Below, piece after piece: positions 17,117 to 25,597 of a stretch of 41,262 nucleotides of DNA (within the stretch, counting starts at the first letter, position 1; every line of letters starts with the position of its first letter). This DNA is from Scybalousia_A sp964626385 (GTDB lineage Bacteria > Bacteroidota > Bacteroidia > Bacteroidales > P3), in the NCBI GenBank assembly GCA_964626385.1, contig CAZVEO010000006.1, forward strand, positions 1 to 41,262. Reading direction: 5' to 3'. Made by a program: the position numbers and the translations under genes. Under the pieces are notes generated by a model that saw only the letters and a list, made by a program, of their open reading frames with translations, was not told the origin of the DNA and did no database searches.

Positions 17117-17785
17117 TTAATAGTTGCCTACAAAAGAAGTTGCCTCATTAAGCAATTTTACGAAATGATAAGTTTTTTTACTCTCTTGTTTTAGATATTC
17201 GTTAAGATTTTCATTAAACAATTGCTCTTGTGTAAAATCTTCTTCCAAAAGAAACCATTTTAATCTTACTAAATCATCAAATTCACTATCAGGAAACCCC
17301 TTAGGATTCTTTTTCAATGATTCGTTTTCCAAATAAAAGGTTTCTGCCTCTCTGATAGCCTTACGATATTGCTTGCCATTGTTAAATATATCTTCTCTTA
17401 TCAGTTTTAGTCTTTCCTTATCCGGCATAAAACTTCCACAATACAATTTGTGTCCTCCTGTTCCGTCCTCCCATTTTGGCTCTATATGAAAGTAATAGCC
17501 CGCATCCCAAGATTTTTTTCCTCCTTGACAAACATAAACTCCAAAATGTGTTTTATAAGGTGTCTTATCTTTTGAAAAACGCAAATCTCTGTAAATTCTA
17601 TAAGTACAATCTTTGAGAGTTAAATGCTTTACGCTTGGGTCAAATGAGGCAATATCCATCAAAAATTTTTCAGCAATAAGATTAAATTTATTTTGAGCCT
17701 TTTCATACTCTGATTTGTGCGCTTTAAACCACTCTCTATTATTATTAAATCTTAAATCTGTTAGAAATTCTAAAATATCTTTCAT
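17117..17785 (-). CDS. DUF2461 (TIGR02453) family protein
   Basis: A 222-residue cytosolic protein of a widespread family with no known activity. Diagnostic features are the opening FLTDLRFNNNREWFKAHKSEYE, YRIYRDLRFSKDKTPYKTHFGVYV in the middle, and the GYYFHIEP and GGHKLYCGSF strands. The open frame extends upstream to 17866, but the ATG at 17785 begins exactly where the family begins and lies 25 nt after a good -7 box (17810-17817, minus). It is divergent from the YfcC-type transporter and precedes the dihydrouridine synthase by 10 nt. Confidence 0.9.
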   Translation of the reverse strand: MKDILEFLTDLRFNNNREWFKAHKSEYEKAQNKFNLIAEKFLMDIASFDPSVKHLTLKDCTYRIYRDLRFSKDKTPYKTHFGVYVCQGGKKSWDAGYYFHIEPKWEDGTGGHKLYCGSFMPDKERLKLIREDIFNNGKQYRKAIREAETFYLENESLKKNPKGFPDSEFDDLVRLKWFLLEEDFTQEQLFNENLNEYLKQESKKTYHFVKLLNEATSFVGNY

Positions 17786-17806
17786 TGCAATGCTTATATT
17801 GAGAGA

Positions 17807-17836
17807 TTGCAAAATTACAACTTTTTTATATCTTTG
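17807..17836 (+). promoter_or_regulatory. Promoter of the YfcC-type transporter gene
   Basis: TTG at 17807-17809 and TATCTTTG at 17829-17836 are 19 nt apart. It is interleaved with the opposing promoter at 17810-17840. Confidence 0.6.
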
Positions 17837-17840
17837 CAAA
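17810..17840 (-). promoter_or_regulatory. Promoter of the DUF2461-dus unit
   Basis: On the minus strand, TTTG (17837-17840) and TAATTTTG (17810-17817) are 19 nt apart. The site shares almost all of its length with the plus-strand promoter at 17807-17836, so the two probably cannot be occupied at once. Confidence 0.6.
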
Positions 17841-17880
17841 AGCAAAATTAATGTTAGACTACGCAAATAAACAAATACTT

Positions 17881-19464
17881 ATGTTTAAGAAAATACCTCA
17901 CACCTACGTAATAATATTTTCTTTGATAATATTAGCCGCTGTATGTACATTGATAGTTCCTGCAGGAGAATTTTTGAGAGTAGAACAAACTACAGCTTCA
18001 GGCAAAGTGGTTAATCAAATAGTGCCAAACACTTTCCACTATGAGCAGTCCTCACCTCAAATTTGGCAAATAATGTCTGCTTTTTTCAAAGGCTTCCAAA
18101 GAACACCGGGAATTATTGCTTTTATTCTTATACTCGGAGGAGCATTTTGGATACTCAATGAAACCAACGCAATAAATATGGGAGTACAGAGTTTTCTTGC
18201 CAAATCTTCCTCTTTAGAAAAGTATTCTTTACTAAAGAAAATAGGCATCAACAATTTGATTATAATTCTTATAATGTTGATGTTTTCTTTGTTTGGAGCC
18301 GTGTTTGGGATGAGTGAGGAAACTATCGCTTTTGTTGCCATATTTGTACCTTTAGCAATAAGCATGGGCTATGATAGTATAACGGGAATATGTATGTGTT
18401 TTTTATCTGCTGGATTGGGCTTTGCCGGTTGTATTCTCAACCCTTTTACACTTGGAATTGCTCAAGATATTGCCGGTTTAAAAATGTTTTCTGGTATAGA
18501 GTATAGGATATTTATTTGGTTCGTAATGACAGCCATAGGTATTGCTTTTGTGCTTTGGTATGCCAACAGAATCAAACGCAATCCAAGAAAATCTTTCACT
18601 TATGAAGAGGACTCTTATTGGCGTAAATCTCAAAAACAAGCCAACAAAGAAAACGAAGAAAAATCACAAAAAACAACATGGCTAACCTTTTATCTAACCT
18701 CTATTATACAAATAGGTTTTGTTATTTATTGTTTTACAAATGAGATAAAAACTCCAGATATATTACTTGCAATTTTTACTTTGTTATATTTGGTTTTAGG
18801 GTGGTTTGCTTGTAAAAAGAGTATTCAAATGTTTTCTCTGATAATATTACTATTTACTATTGTTTATTTGGTTTTGGGAGTTGTAGGCTATGATTGGGGC
18901 TTTACAGAGATAGCGGCTTTGTTTTTTACTATGGCTATTACTTGTGGCTTTGCTATGGGAAAAGACGCTTCTCAAATTTCCCAATCCTTTATAGCAGGAG
19001 CAAAGGATATTCTTTCAGCGGCTTTGGTTGTAGGTTTGGCAAGCGGTATAATAGTTATTTTGGAAGACGGGAAAATAATAGATACTTTGCTTTATGGTGT
19101 TAGCAATGCAATAGAGGGTACGGGCAAAGTAGGTGCTTTGTCCATAATGTATGGTTTTCAAACTTTGCTAAATGCAATTATAACCTCAGGTACAGCAAAA
19201 GCAGCCATGCTTATGCCTATGTTTAGTGAAATATCCAATCTCGTTGGTGTTAATTTGCAAAGTACTGTTACAGCCTTTCATATAGGCGATGGGCTAACCA
19301 ATTTGATTACTCCAACCTCAGGAGTCCTTATTGCTGTATTGGGCGTGGCTCACGTACCTTATATAAAATGGCTTAAATTTGCGTGGAAATTTATTTTGGC
19401 TATGGTTGTTATAGGTTGGTTGTTGCTTTTACCAACATTGTTCCTTGCCTTACCTAATTTTTAA
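17881..19464 (+). CDS. YfcC/DcuC-family membrane transporter
   Basis: A 527-residue polytopic membrane protein of the YfcC group (PF03606). It begins with KKIPHTYVIIFSLIILAAV and the VPAGEF motif at the first periplasmic loop. GGAFWILNETNAINMG, FGAVFGMSEETIAF and NPFTLGIAQDIAG follow, with a second set of helices ending in a GDGLTNLITPTSG re-entrant motif. This bipartite pattern fits secondary carriers for dicarboxylates or basic amino acids, but the substrate cannot be read from sequence. An ATG at 17851 is also possible; the ATG at 17881 is preferred because it begins at the conserved family N-terminus and leaves a leader after the promoter. Repeat copy B follows the stop by 9 nt. Confidence 0.85.
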   Translation: MFKKIPHTYVIIFSLIILAAVCTLIVPAGEFLRVEQTTASGKVVNQIVPNTFHYEQSSPQIWQIMSAFFKGFQRTPGIIAFILILGGAFWILNETNAINMGVQSFLAKSSSLEKYSLLKKIGINNLIIILIMLMFSLFGAVFGMSEETIAFVAIFVPLAISMGYDSITGICMCFLSAGLGFAGCILNPFTLGIAQDIAGLKMFSGIEYRIFIWFVMTAIGIAFVLWYANRIKRNPRKSFTYEEDSYWRKSQKQANKENEEKSQKTTWLTFYLTSIIQIGFVIYCFTNEIKTPDILLAIFTLLYLVLGWFACKKSIQMFSLIILLFTIVYLVLGVVGYDWGFTEIAALFFTMAITCGFAMGKDASQISQSFIAGAKDILSAALVVGLASGIIVILEDGKIIDTLLYGVSNAIEGTGKVGALSIMYGFQTLLNAIITSGTAKAAMLMPMFSEISNLVGVNLQSTVTAFHIGDGLTNLITPTSGVLIAVLGVAHVPYIKWLKFAWKFILAMVVIGWLLLLPTLFLALPNF

Positions 19465-19517
19465 CAAAAATCCGTTTACTGATTATCAATGAGTTACAAA
19501 TAAAAAACGTGCACGCG

Positions 19518-19549
19518 TTTGGTCAGGTCAAAAAATGTTCGTAACTTTG
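19518..19549 (+). promoter_or_regulatory. Promoter inside repeat copy B
   Basis: TTTG at 19518-19521 and TAACTTTG at 19542-19549 with a 20-nt spacer, identical boxes and spacing to copy A. Confidence 0.6.
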
Positions 19550-19618
19550 TAAGAGAAAAAGATACCTACCACAAAATTAACGATTTTTAGTCTTATAACT
19601 ACTTGATAATCAATAAAA

Positions 19619-19656
19619 ACGAATCTTCGTTTCATTTTATCGAAACGAAGATTCGT
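19619..19656 (+). other. 15-bp perfect hairpin in repeat copy B
   Basis: ACGAATCTTCGTTTC pairs with GAAACGAAGATTCGT around the 8-nt loop ATTTTATC. A competing arm GAAACGAAGATTCAT is at 19663-19677. Confidence 0.8.
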
Positions 19657-19864
19657 CGAAATGAAACGAAGATTCATTTTTGTAAAATCCAGATTTCGAA
19701 AAATTTTTCTTCAAAAAAACTCTATAAAACGCTGAAAATGAGAAAAAAATCCCGATTTTGACCACTCGAAAAAGGTTAAGTAATTGATAATCAATAGTAA
19801 TACCCTTATTTTGACTTTTAACTACCTATTTACGAAATTTCCCGAAAATTTATTTTTACCTTAT

Positions 19865-19985
19865 TTTTAACAAATTTCTATAGGTTAGAATGGGGTATTT
19901 AAGGTTAGCATAAGTTGTAAAAGAGCAAAGCCATAATTTTCAGTTATAGGCTTTGCGTTATTATCATTACAACCTATGATACCTT
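19865..19985. repeat. GGTTAGCATA repeats and hairpin beside copy B
   Basis: AT-rich units (TATAGGTTAGAATGGGG, AAGGTTAGCATAAG) are followed by an inverted repeat, GCAAAGCC (19925-19932) with GGCTTTGC (19949-19956), extended by ATAA/TTAT with one bulge. The rest up to the MATE gene holds only its -7 box. Confidence 0.65.
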
Positions 19986-20014
19986 ATAAATAATTATATA
20001 TGATTTTTTTTGTG

Positions 20015-20022
20015 TAATTTTG
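20015..20022 (+). promoter_or_regulatory. -7 box TAATTTTG upstream of the MATE gene
   Basis: TAATTTTG ends 34 nt before the ATG at 20057. It probably drives the MATE-lgt-gpmA-hydE unit. The -33 position is only T-rich. Confidence 0.5.
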
Positions 20023-20056
20023 CAAACTGATTTTTTTGATATAAAAGAGAAAGATT

Positions 20057-21418
20057 ATGAATGAAGAAAGAGCATTGATATTAGGTAGAGAAAAGATAAG
20101 TAAATTATTATGGAAGTATGCCTTACCTGCCATAGCGGCAACAATAGCATCATCCCTATACAATATAGTAGACGGAATATTTATAGGACACCTTGGAGCC
20201 TACAACATAGCTGGGGTTGGACTAACAGCTCCTTTTATGAATTTGGCTGCCGCTTTTGGAGCCTTAGTTGGTGTGGGGGCAAGTGTAACATGTTCTATTT
20301 ATCTCGGAGAGAAAAACTATGATAAGGCGCGATTAGTACTTGCCAATGTTGTTATACTTAATCTTATTCTCGGTATTTTGTTTAGTGTAGTAGGTCTAAT
20401 ATTTTTGGAACCTATACTTATATTTTTTGGAGCAAGTGTAAACACTATGCCTGCAGCAAAAGAATATATGACTGTTATTCTTATTGGCAATGTATTTGCT
20501 CATATGTATTTGGGCTTAAACTCTATTTTGAGAGTCAGTGGCTATCCTGTTACTGCTATGAATATGACTTTTATCTCCGTTGTGATAAATATTATTCTTG
20601 CTCCATTGTTTATTTTTGTCTTTGATATGGGAGTAGCAGGAGCAGCATGGGCTACGGTTATAGCACAAACCATTTGCTGTCTTATCTTATTCTATCTGTT
20701 TTTGAGAAGAGATAGGGTTGTGTATTTGGAAAAAGATAAATTTCATTTGGACAAACACATAGTCAAACGTTCTTTTTCCATAGGTTCTCCCAATTTTTTT
20801 ACCAATGCAGCAGGTTGTTTTATAGTTGTTTTGCAAAATTATAATTTGTTGAAATACGGAGGAGATTTGTATGTGGGAGGATTTTCTATTATAAATAGAA
20901 TAGCCTTTTTGTTCTTTATGATAGTTTTAGGGTTTTCTCAAGGAATGCAACCTATAGTAGCCTACAACTTTGGAGCAAAAAATTACAAAAGAATGTGGGA
21001 TACTTTTTTCTTAACTGTCAAATGTGCTTTATGCATAACTATTTTAGGATGTTTGATTTGCGAAATATTCCCTTATCAAATTACGCGTCTGTTTGCCTCC
21101 GATAACAACGCTTTAGACAAAGAATTAATCAACATAACAATAGATGGTTTTCACAAAAATATGTGTGCTTTTTGGCTGATAGGTGTTGCTGTTATAGGAA
21201 CCAACTTTTTTGCCTCTATGGGCAAGCCAAAAAAAGCCTTATTTCTATCACTTACAAGACAGGCTATTTTTCTGATACCTATATTGTTATTCTTACCAAA
21301 TTTGATAGGTGTTGATGGTGTATGGTTTGCTGCTCCTATTGCCGATACGCTTGCAACACTTTGCACCATATACCTTGTATTAAGAGAAAGAAAATTGCAA
21401 AAGAATTTGATAAAATAG
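20057..21418 (+). CDS. MATE-family efflux transporter
   Basis: A 453-residue, 12-helix membrane protein of the MATE family (MatE domain twice). The first half shows LLWKYALPAIAATIASSLYNIVDGIFIG and the GLTAPFMNLAAAFGALVGVGAS region; the second half repeats the pattern with RSFSIGSPNFFTNAAGC and GFSQGMQPIVAYNFGAKNYKRM. Members export drugs or metabolites by Na+ or H+ antiport; closest in style to MepA-type transporters. Substrate unknown. It heads a run of four closely spaced genes, with lgt 21 nt downstream. Confidence 0.9.
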   Translation: MNEERALILGREKISKLLWKYALPAIAATIASSLYNIVDGIFIGHLGAYNIAGVGLTAPFMNLAAAFGALVGVGASVTCSIYLGEKNYDKARLVLANVVILNLILGILFSVVGLIFLEPILIFFGASVNTMPAAKEYMTVILIGNVFAHMYLGLNSILRVSGYPVTAMNMTFISVVINIILAPLFIFVFDMGVAGAAWATVIAQTICCLILFYLFLRRDRVVYLEKDKFHLDKHIVKRSFSIGSPNFFTNAAGCFIVVLQNYNLLKYGGDLYVGGFSIINRIAFLFFMIVLGFSQGMQPIVAYNFGAKNYKRMWDTFFLTVKCALCITILGCLICEIFPYQITRLFASDNNALDKELINITIDGFHKNMCAFWLIGVAVIGTNFFASMGKPKKALFLSLTRQAIFLIPILLFLPNLIGVDGVWFAAPIADTLATLCTIYLVLRERKLQKNLIK

Positions 21419-21439
21419 AAAACGTTTTTATATACTGTT

Positions 21440-22300
21440 ATGATAAATTTGAGTGTAGTTTGGAATGTATCTCCCATTTTGTTTCACTTGGGGAGTATTG
21501 AGGTAAGATGGTATGGGATTTTGTTTGCTTGTGCTTTCGTTATTTGTTATTTGCTTCTAAAAAAAATGTTTATCAGAGACAAAGTAGATGTTTCTTACTT
21601 AGACAAACTAACTCTTTATTGCTTTTTAGCTGTGCTTATAGGAGCAAGATTGGGGCATTGCCTTTTTTATGATTTTTCATACTACTCTCATCATATTATT
21701 GAGATGCTACTACCTATACACGAAACCTCTGAGGGATGGAAATTCTCCGGTTATCAAGGCTTGGCTTCTCATGGAGGAGCAATAGGTATTATTATAGCGT
21801 TGATTATTTATAGCAAAAAAACAAAAGTACCTTTTATATGGGTGGTTGAACGCTTAGTTATTGCTATTTGCTTTGGTGGAGCAAGTATTAGGTTAGGCAA
21901 CCTTATGAATTCCGAAATATATGGTTTGCCAACCTCATTACCTTGGGGCTTTATTTTTGTAAGAGATAACCAAACCATTGCTTGCCACCCTACCCAACTT
22001 TATGAAGCATTATCTTATATAATAATAGGTATAGTGCTTTACAAAACATTGTCAAAAAAGAAAGTCCATCAAGGTATGATTTTTGGAATTTTCCTTACAG
22101 CATTGTTTGGAGTAAGGTTTCTTTTGGAATTTTTGAAAAACAATCAGGAAGGTTGGGAGGATGCTTTGCCTATAGATATGGGGCAAATACTTTCCATTCC
22201 TTTTATTGTAGCGGGTGTGATTTTCATTGTACTTGCTTGGAAAAAAGATTTGGGCAAAACCTTGGATATAAATTTATTAACAAAAAAGAATAATAAATAA
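21440..22300 (+). CDS. lgt: Prolipoprotein diacylglyceryl transferase
   Basis: A 286-residue inner-membrane enzyme that transfers diacylglyceryl from phosphatidylglycerol to the lipobox cysteine, the first step of lipoprotein maturation. Diagnostic motifs are RWYGILFA (23-30), GYQGLASHGGAIG (104-116, His111 essential in the family), SIRLGNLMNSEIYG (149-162) and HPTQLYEA (183-190). About seven helices are visible and the C-terminal tail is basic. It provides the modification needed by the several lipoproteins in this window. gpmA starts directly after its stop codon. Confidence 0.95.
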   Translation: MINLSVVWNVSPILFHLGSIEVRWYGILFACAFVICYLLLKKMFIRDKVDVSYLDKLTLYCFLAVLIGARLGHCLFYDFSYYSHHIIEMLLPIHETSEGWKFSGYQGLASHGGAIGIIIALIIYSKKTKVPFIWVVERLVIAICFGGASIRLGNLMNSEIYGLPTSLPWGFIFVRDNQTIACHPTQLYEALSYIIIGIVLYKTLSKKKVHQGMIFGIFLTALFGVRFLLEFLKNNQEGWEDALPIDMGQILSIPFIVAGVIFIVLAWKKDLGKTLDINLLTKKNNK

Positions 22301-23053
22301 ATGGATAAAAAATTAATTTTGATTCGTCACGGACAAAGTGAATGGAATAAACTTAACCTTTTCACAGGTTGGAAAGATGTGGACTTGTCTGAGCAAGGAA
22401 AACAAGAGGCCACAGAAGCAGGCAAGGCTCTATTGGATTTTAACATAGAGCCGGAAATTTGTTTTACCTCTTATCTTAAAAGAGCAATAAAAACTTTAAA
22501 CATAGTTTTGGACACTATGAATTTGGACTATTTGCCTGTATATAAAACTTGGCGCTTGAATGAGAAACATTACGGACAATTGCAAGGGTTGAACAAAGAG
22601 GAAACAGCAACAAAATATGGCGATGAGCAGGTATTAAAATGGAGAAGAGTTTTTGATTGTAGACCTCCTGCATTGGAAGACAACGATGAAAGAAATCCAA
22701 AGAATGAAAAACGTTATAAGGATGTTTCCTCTGAGGATTTGCCTGCAACAGAGTCTTTAAAAGACTGTATTGCTCGTTGTATGCCTTATTTCAATGAGGT
22801 TATTTTGCCTGAGTTTAAAAAACACGACACCATACTTATAGCCGCTCATGGCAATTCTTTAAGAGGTATAGTAAAGAATTTGAAAAAAATGAGTGAGGAA
22901 GAAATCATAGAATTTAATATTCCTACTGGTATTCCTTATTTATTTACTTTTGATGAAAATCTTTCCTTGAAAGAAGATAGATTTTTGGCAGATGAGCAAA
23001 TTGTAAAAAAACTTATGGAGCAAGTTGCAAAACAAGGCTCAGCTAAAAAGTAA
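22301..23053 (+). CDS. gpmA: 2,3-bisphosphoglycerate-dependent phosphoglycerate mutase
   Basis: A 250-residue enzyme interconverting 3- and 2-phosphoglycerate in glycolysis. The phospho-accepting His10 is in LIRHGQSEWN, with Arg61 and Glu88 (NEKHYGQLQG) as further active-site residues and the second catalytic histidine, His183, in AAHGNSLRG. Length and the ALEDNDERNP insertion match the cofactor-dependent dPGM family rather than the smaller phosphatases of the same fold. It is placed directly after lgt and 18 nt before hydE. Confidence 0.95.
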   Translation: MDKKLILIRHGQSEWNKLNLFTGWKDVDLSEQGKQEATEAGKALLDFNIEPEICFTSYLKRAIKTLNIVLDTMNLDYLPVYKTWRLNEKHYGQLQGLNKEETATKYGDEQVLKWRRVFDCRPPALEDNDERNPKNEKRYKDVSSEDLPATESLKDCIARCMPYFNEVILPEFKKHDTILIAAHGNSLRGIVKNLKKMSEEEIIEFNIPTGIPYLFTFDENLSLKEDRFLADEQIVKKLMEQVAKQGSAKK

Positions 23054-23071
23054 ATATTGAAAAAAATTTTT

Positions 23072-24157
23072 ATGTCTGCTTTGGATGTAAAAAATATATT
23101 AAATAAAAAAGAATTAGATAAGAACGACCTTATAAAATTGCTGTCCTTAAATGAAAAAGATAGCAAGGTCTTATTTAATAAAGCATTAGAAGTTAAATTA
23201 AGAAATGTAGGCAATTCTATTCATTTGAGAGGTCTTATAGAATATTCCAATATATGTGAAAAGAATTGCCTATATTGTGGTTTAAGAAAAAGCAAGGCAA
23301 ATAAAAACATTTACACTCTTACAGACGAACAAATAGATTCTTGTATTCAGCAAGCCATAGAGTTAAGATATGGCTCAGTTGCTTTGCAGTGTGGCGAAAG
23401 AAGTTCAAAAGATTTTGTATTAAAAATAACTCAAATAATCAAAAGAATAAAAGAACTTTCCTATGGAAAAATAGGTATTACTCTGTCTTGCGGAGAACAA
23501 AGCGAGGCAACTTATAAAAAATGGTTTGAAGCAGGCTCTCATAGGTATCTATTGAGAATAGAGACTTCCAATGAGGAATTGTACTATAAGATACACCCAA
23601 AAGACACAAAACATTCTTTTTCTAATAGAATAAATTGCCTTTCTTTTCTAAAAGAAACAGGTTATCAAGTGGGAACTGGTATAATGGTAGGACTACCTTT
23701 TCAAACATTAGAAGATATAGCAAACGATATAATTTTTTTTAAACAAAAAGACGTTGCTATGGTGGGCTTAGGTCCTTTTATTCCACACGAGGATACTCCA
23801 CTTTGGAAATTCAAAGACAATATACCTAACAATAAAGAACGTATGTTTCTGACTTTGAAAACACTTGCTTTAGTGCGTATAATGATGCCAAAAATAAATA
23901 TGGTTTCTGCTACAGCAAATCAAACCTTAGATACATTTGGAAGAGAAAAAGCTGTAGTAGTAGGAGCAAATGTAATAATGCCTAATCTTACCCCTACAAC
24001 AAACAGGAAAGATTATTCTATTTATCCCAACAAAGCCTGCGTAGATGACTCACCAAAAGATTGTGCCAATTGTTTGGAAATAAGAATGAAAACTATAAAT
24101 CACAGCATTCTTTACGACCAATGGGGCGACTCACCCGCTTTTTTGGAAAAACACTAA
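23072..24157 (+). CDS. hydE: [FeFe]-hydrogenase maturase HydE (radical SAM)
   Basis: A 361-residue radical SAM protein. The 4Fe-4S cluster that binds SAM is held by Cys62, Cys66 and Cys69 in CEKNCLYC. A second cysteine set, Cys323, Cys331 and Cys334 (8 then 3 apart), has the spacing described for the accessory cluster of Thermotoga HydE. Barrel motifs LQCGERSS, TLSCGEQ, RYLLRIETSN and GTGIMVGLP also fit HydE; BioB and PylB are the nearest alternatives. HydE helps build the H-cluster diiron subsite. HydF, HydG and a hydrogenase are not in this window. The frame opens at TTG 23057, but the ATG at 23072 is preferred. It ends the MATE-lgt-gpmA run. Confidence 0.9.
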   Translation: MSALDVKNILNKKELDKNDLIKLLSLNEKDSKVLFNKALEVKLRNVGNSIHLRGLIEYSNICEKNCLYCGLRKSKANKNIYTLTDEQIDSCIQQAIELRYGSVALQCGERSSKDFVLKITQIIKRIKELSYGKIGITLSCGEQSEATYKKWFEAGSHRYLLRIETSNEELYYKIHPKDTKHSFSNRINCLSFLKETGYQVGTGIMVGLPFQTLEDIANDIIFFKQKDVAMVGLGPFIPHEDTPLWKFKDNIPNNKERMFLTLKTLALVRIMMPKINMVSATANQTLDTFGREKAVVVGANVIMPNLTPTTNRKDYSIYPNKACVDDSPKDCANCLEIRMKTINHSILYDQWGDSPAFLEKH

Positions 24158-24251
24158 ACACTTTTTATTTCTAATAAATATAGGCTCTACGGAATATTAT
24201 GTTTTAATAGTAATTTGATATTTGCAAAACTATTTCGTTATTATAAATTTA

Positions 24252-24285
24252 AGGTGTCAATCATCTAACTATACCAATGACACCT
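24252..24285. terminator. Hairpin between convergent hydE and mcrC
   Basis: AGGTGTCA (24252-24259) pairs perfectly with TGACACCT (24278-24285) around an 18-nt loop. The right arm reaches the mcrC stop codon and is followed by ATAAAAAG. It is probably a shared 3'-end signal, but the long loop lowers confidence. Confidence 0.45.
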
Positions 24286-25597
24286 ATAAAAAGTTGCGTC
24301 CTTGTGGATTATGTATTACTGGCAACGAAATTTCAATCTTGTAAAATTGATTGATACCTTTAACTTGGCTTTTATAACTACATAGACTATATAATGAAGA
24401 ACTTACAAAAGGATTGATATCTCCAATTTCTTCGGTAGGAAATATTATGATGCATGGAACGTTAGGTATAGGTGATGATTCATTTACATCTGAAAGACCT
24501 AAATGATGCAAAATTTTAATATCTCTACTATATGCACTAAGTTGTCGTATAATATAAGTATCTAATTGTTGGTTTTCGTATTTAGGGATATACTTTGTGT
24601 CAAGAATCGCTTTAAACGATTCTGATATATAAAGAAAATCAGGCACCCCCGTCAAAGAAGATGTAAACTGGTAATCTATTAGACCATGATATGCTTCTTG
24701 AAGCATACCGTAGACATAAAGTTCGTAAAGCAAAGACATGTCAATAACAAAAGGAACAATCGTCGTTTTATTATTATTTGAATTTTTGATGCTGTTGTCG
24801 TATTGTTTTAGAAGCAATTTTGCAAGCCTAATAGCCTCTGAATATTCAAAATAAAGTTTTTGCCTTTTTACAACTCCTATCTCTTTAATCTGTATATCCG
24901 GTGACACAGATATAAATAAAGCTAAATTTCTTTTGAGTAAATTTCTCAATTTATCATGGGTGTCTTTTTTACTATTCAATTTGTTTATAATTAATTTTGA
25001 GACAAGAAGAGCTTTTTTTATAATTCTGTTTTCTGGTATATCTGTAGAGTATTCATCATAATCACAGTACAATCTTTCAAATCTTTTTGTAGAAATATTT
25101 AGTCTTTCATTTTTTAAAATATCTATACTTCCCCTCTTCTTTTTAAGATTTTTGCTATAACGAACATACCCTTTTTTCAATGTTTTAATACGACTAACGA
25201 CATTAAGAAAATGTACAACTATTAGAGGACTTATAGCATTTGTCATAGTCGCAGGAGCTTCTATAACTGGTTGATCTGTTCGTATTTCATAAATATTAGA
25301 AAAACGTTCTATAGCCAATTCTGAATTAAAACAGGTCATATACATTTTTAGAAAATCTATATTCTCCATACTCCGTTTAGTAGTAACAAGTATAGTAGAT
25401 GAATCATCTATCCATTCCGCACCAATTTTGAATGACGCATAATATCCCCAAGTGGAGTTTTTCATTGGTTTATCCCATTTTATTAAAGTCAAATGACCGT
25501 ATTTAGCATCATCTTGTTCCACGTTCTCCAACCTGTCGTGTTCTTGGATAAAAAAAGAATTACCCATTTGCATTATTGTTTTACACCGTTGTTCCAT
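24284..25597 (-). CDS. McrC-like restriction nuclease subunit
   Basis: A 437-residue protein of the McrC/LlaJI-type family. The C-terminal half holds a PD-(D/E)xK nuclease site: Asp320 in GVPDFLY and Asp333-Thr-Lys335 in KAILDTKY. The conserved helix FVIDMSLLYELYV, with Glu292, lies just upstream. The N-terminal half is the McrB-binding region typical of the family. In E. coli, McrC supplies the nuclease to the GTPase McrB, and the pair cleaves modified DNA; the target here is unknown. It overlaps the McrB-like gene by 17 nt. Confidence 0.88.
   Translation of the reverse strand: MEQRCKTIMQMGNSFFIQEHDRLENVEQDDAKYGHLTLIKWDKPMKNSTWGYYASFKIGAEWIDDSSTILVTTKRSMENIDFLKMYMTCFNSELAIERFSNIYEIRTDQPVIEAPATMTNAISPLIVVHFLNVVSRIKTLKKGYVRYSKNLKKKRGSIDILKNERLNISTKRFERLYCDYDEYSTDIPENRIIKKALLVSKLIINKLNSKKDTHDKLRNLLKRNLALFISVSPDIQIKEIGVVKRQKLYFEYSEAIRLAKLLLKQYDNSIKNSNNNKTTIVPFVIDMSLLYELYVYGMLQEAYHGLIDYQFTSSLTGVPDFLYISESFKAILDTKYIPKYENQQLDTYIIRQLSAYSRDIKILHHLGLSDVNESSPIPNVPCIIIFPTEEIGDINPFVSSSLYSLCSYKSQVKGINQFYKIEISLPVIHNPQGRNFL

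Larger units (their letters stand above)
19474..19846 (+). repeat. Complete ~373-bp intergenic element, copy B
   Basis: It matches copy A over its full length. The three TGATWATCA boxes at 19480-19488, 19604-19612 and 19785-19793 have the same start-to-start spacing as in copy A (124 and 181 nt). The promoter-like boxes (19518-19549) and the hairpin (19619-19656) with a third arm at 19663-19677 are kept. The longest unchanged blocks are the promoter and the following AAGAGAAAAAGATACCTACC. Substitutions are more frequent between the hairpin and the right end. It lies between the YfcC-type transporter and the MATE gene, which are read in the same direction as the element. Confidence 0.88.

Noticed and set aside
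24158..24283. tRNA or small RNA between hydE and mcrC
   Set aside because: No cloverleaf could be drawn. The only structure is the 8-bp hairpin that overlaps the mcrC stop, better read as a terminator.
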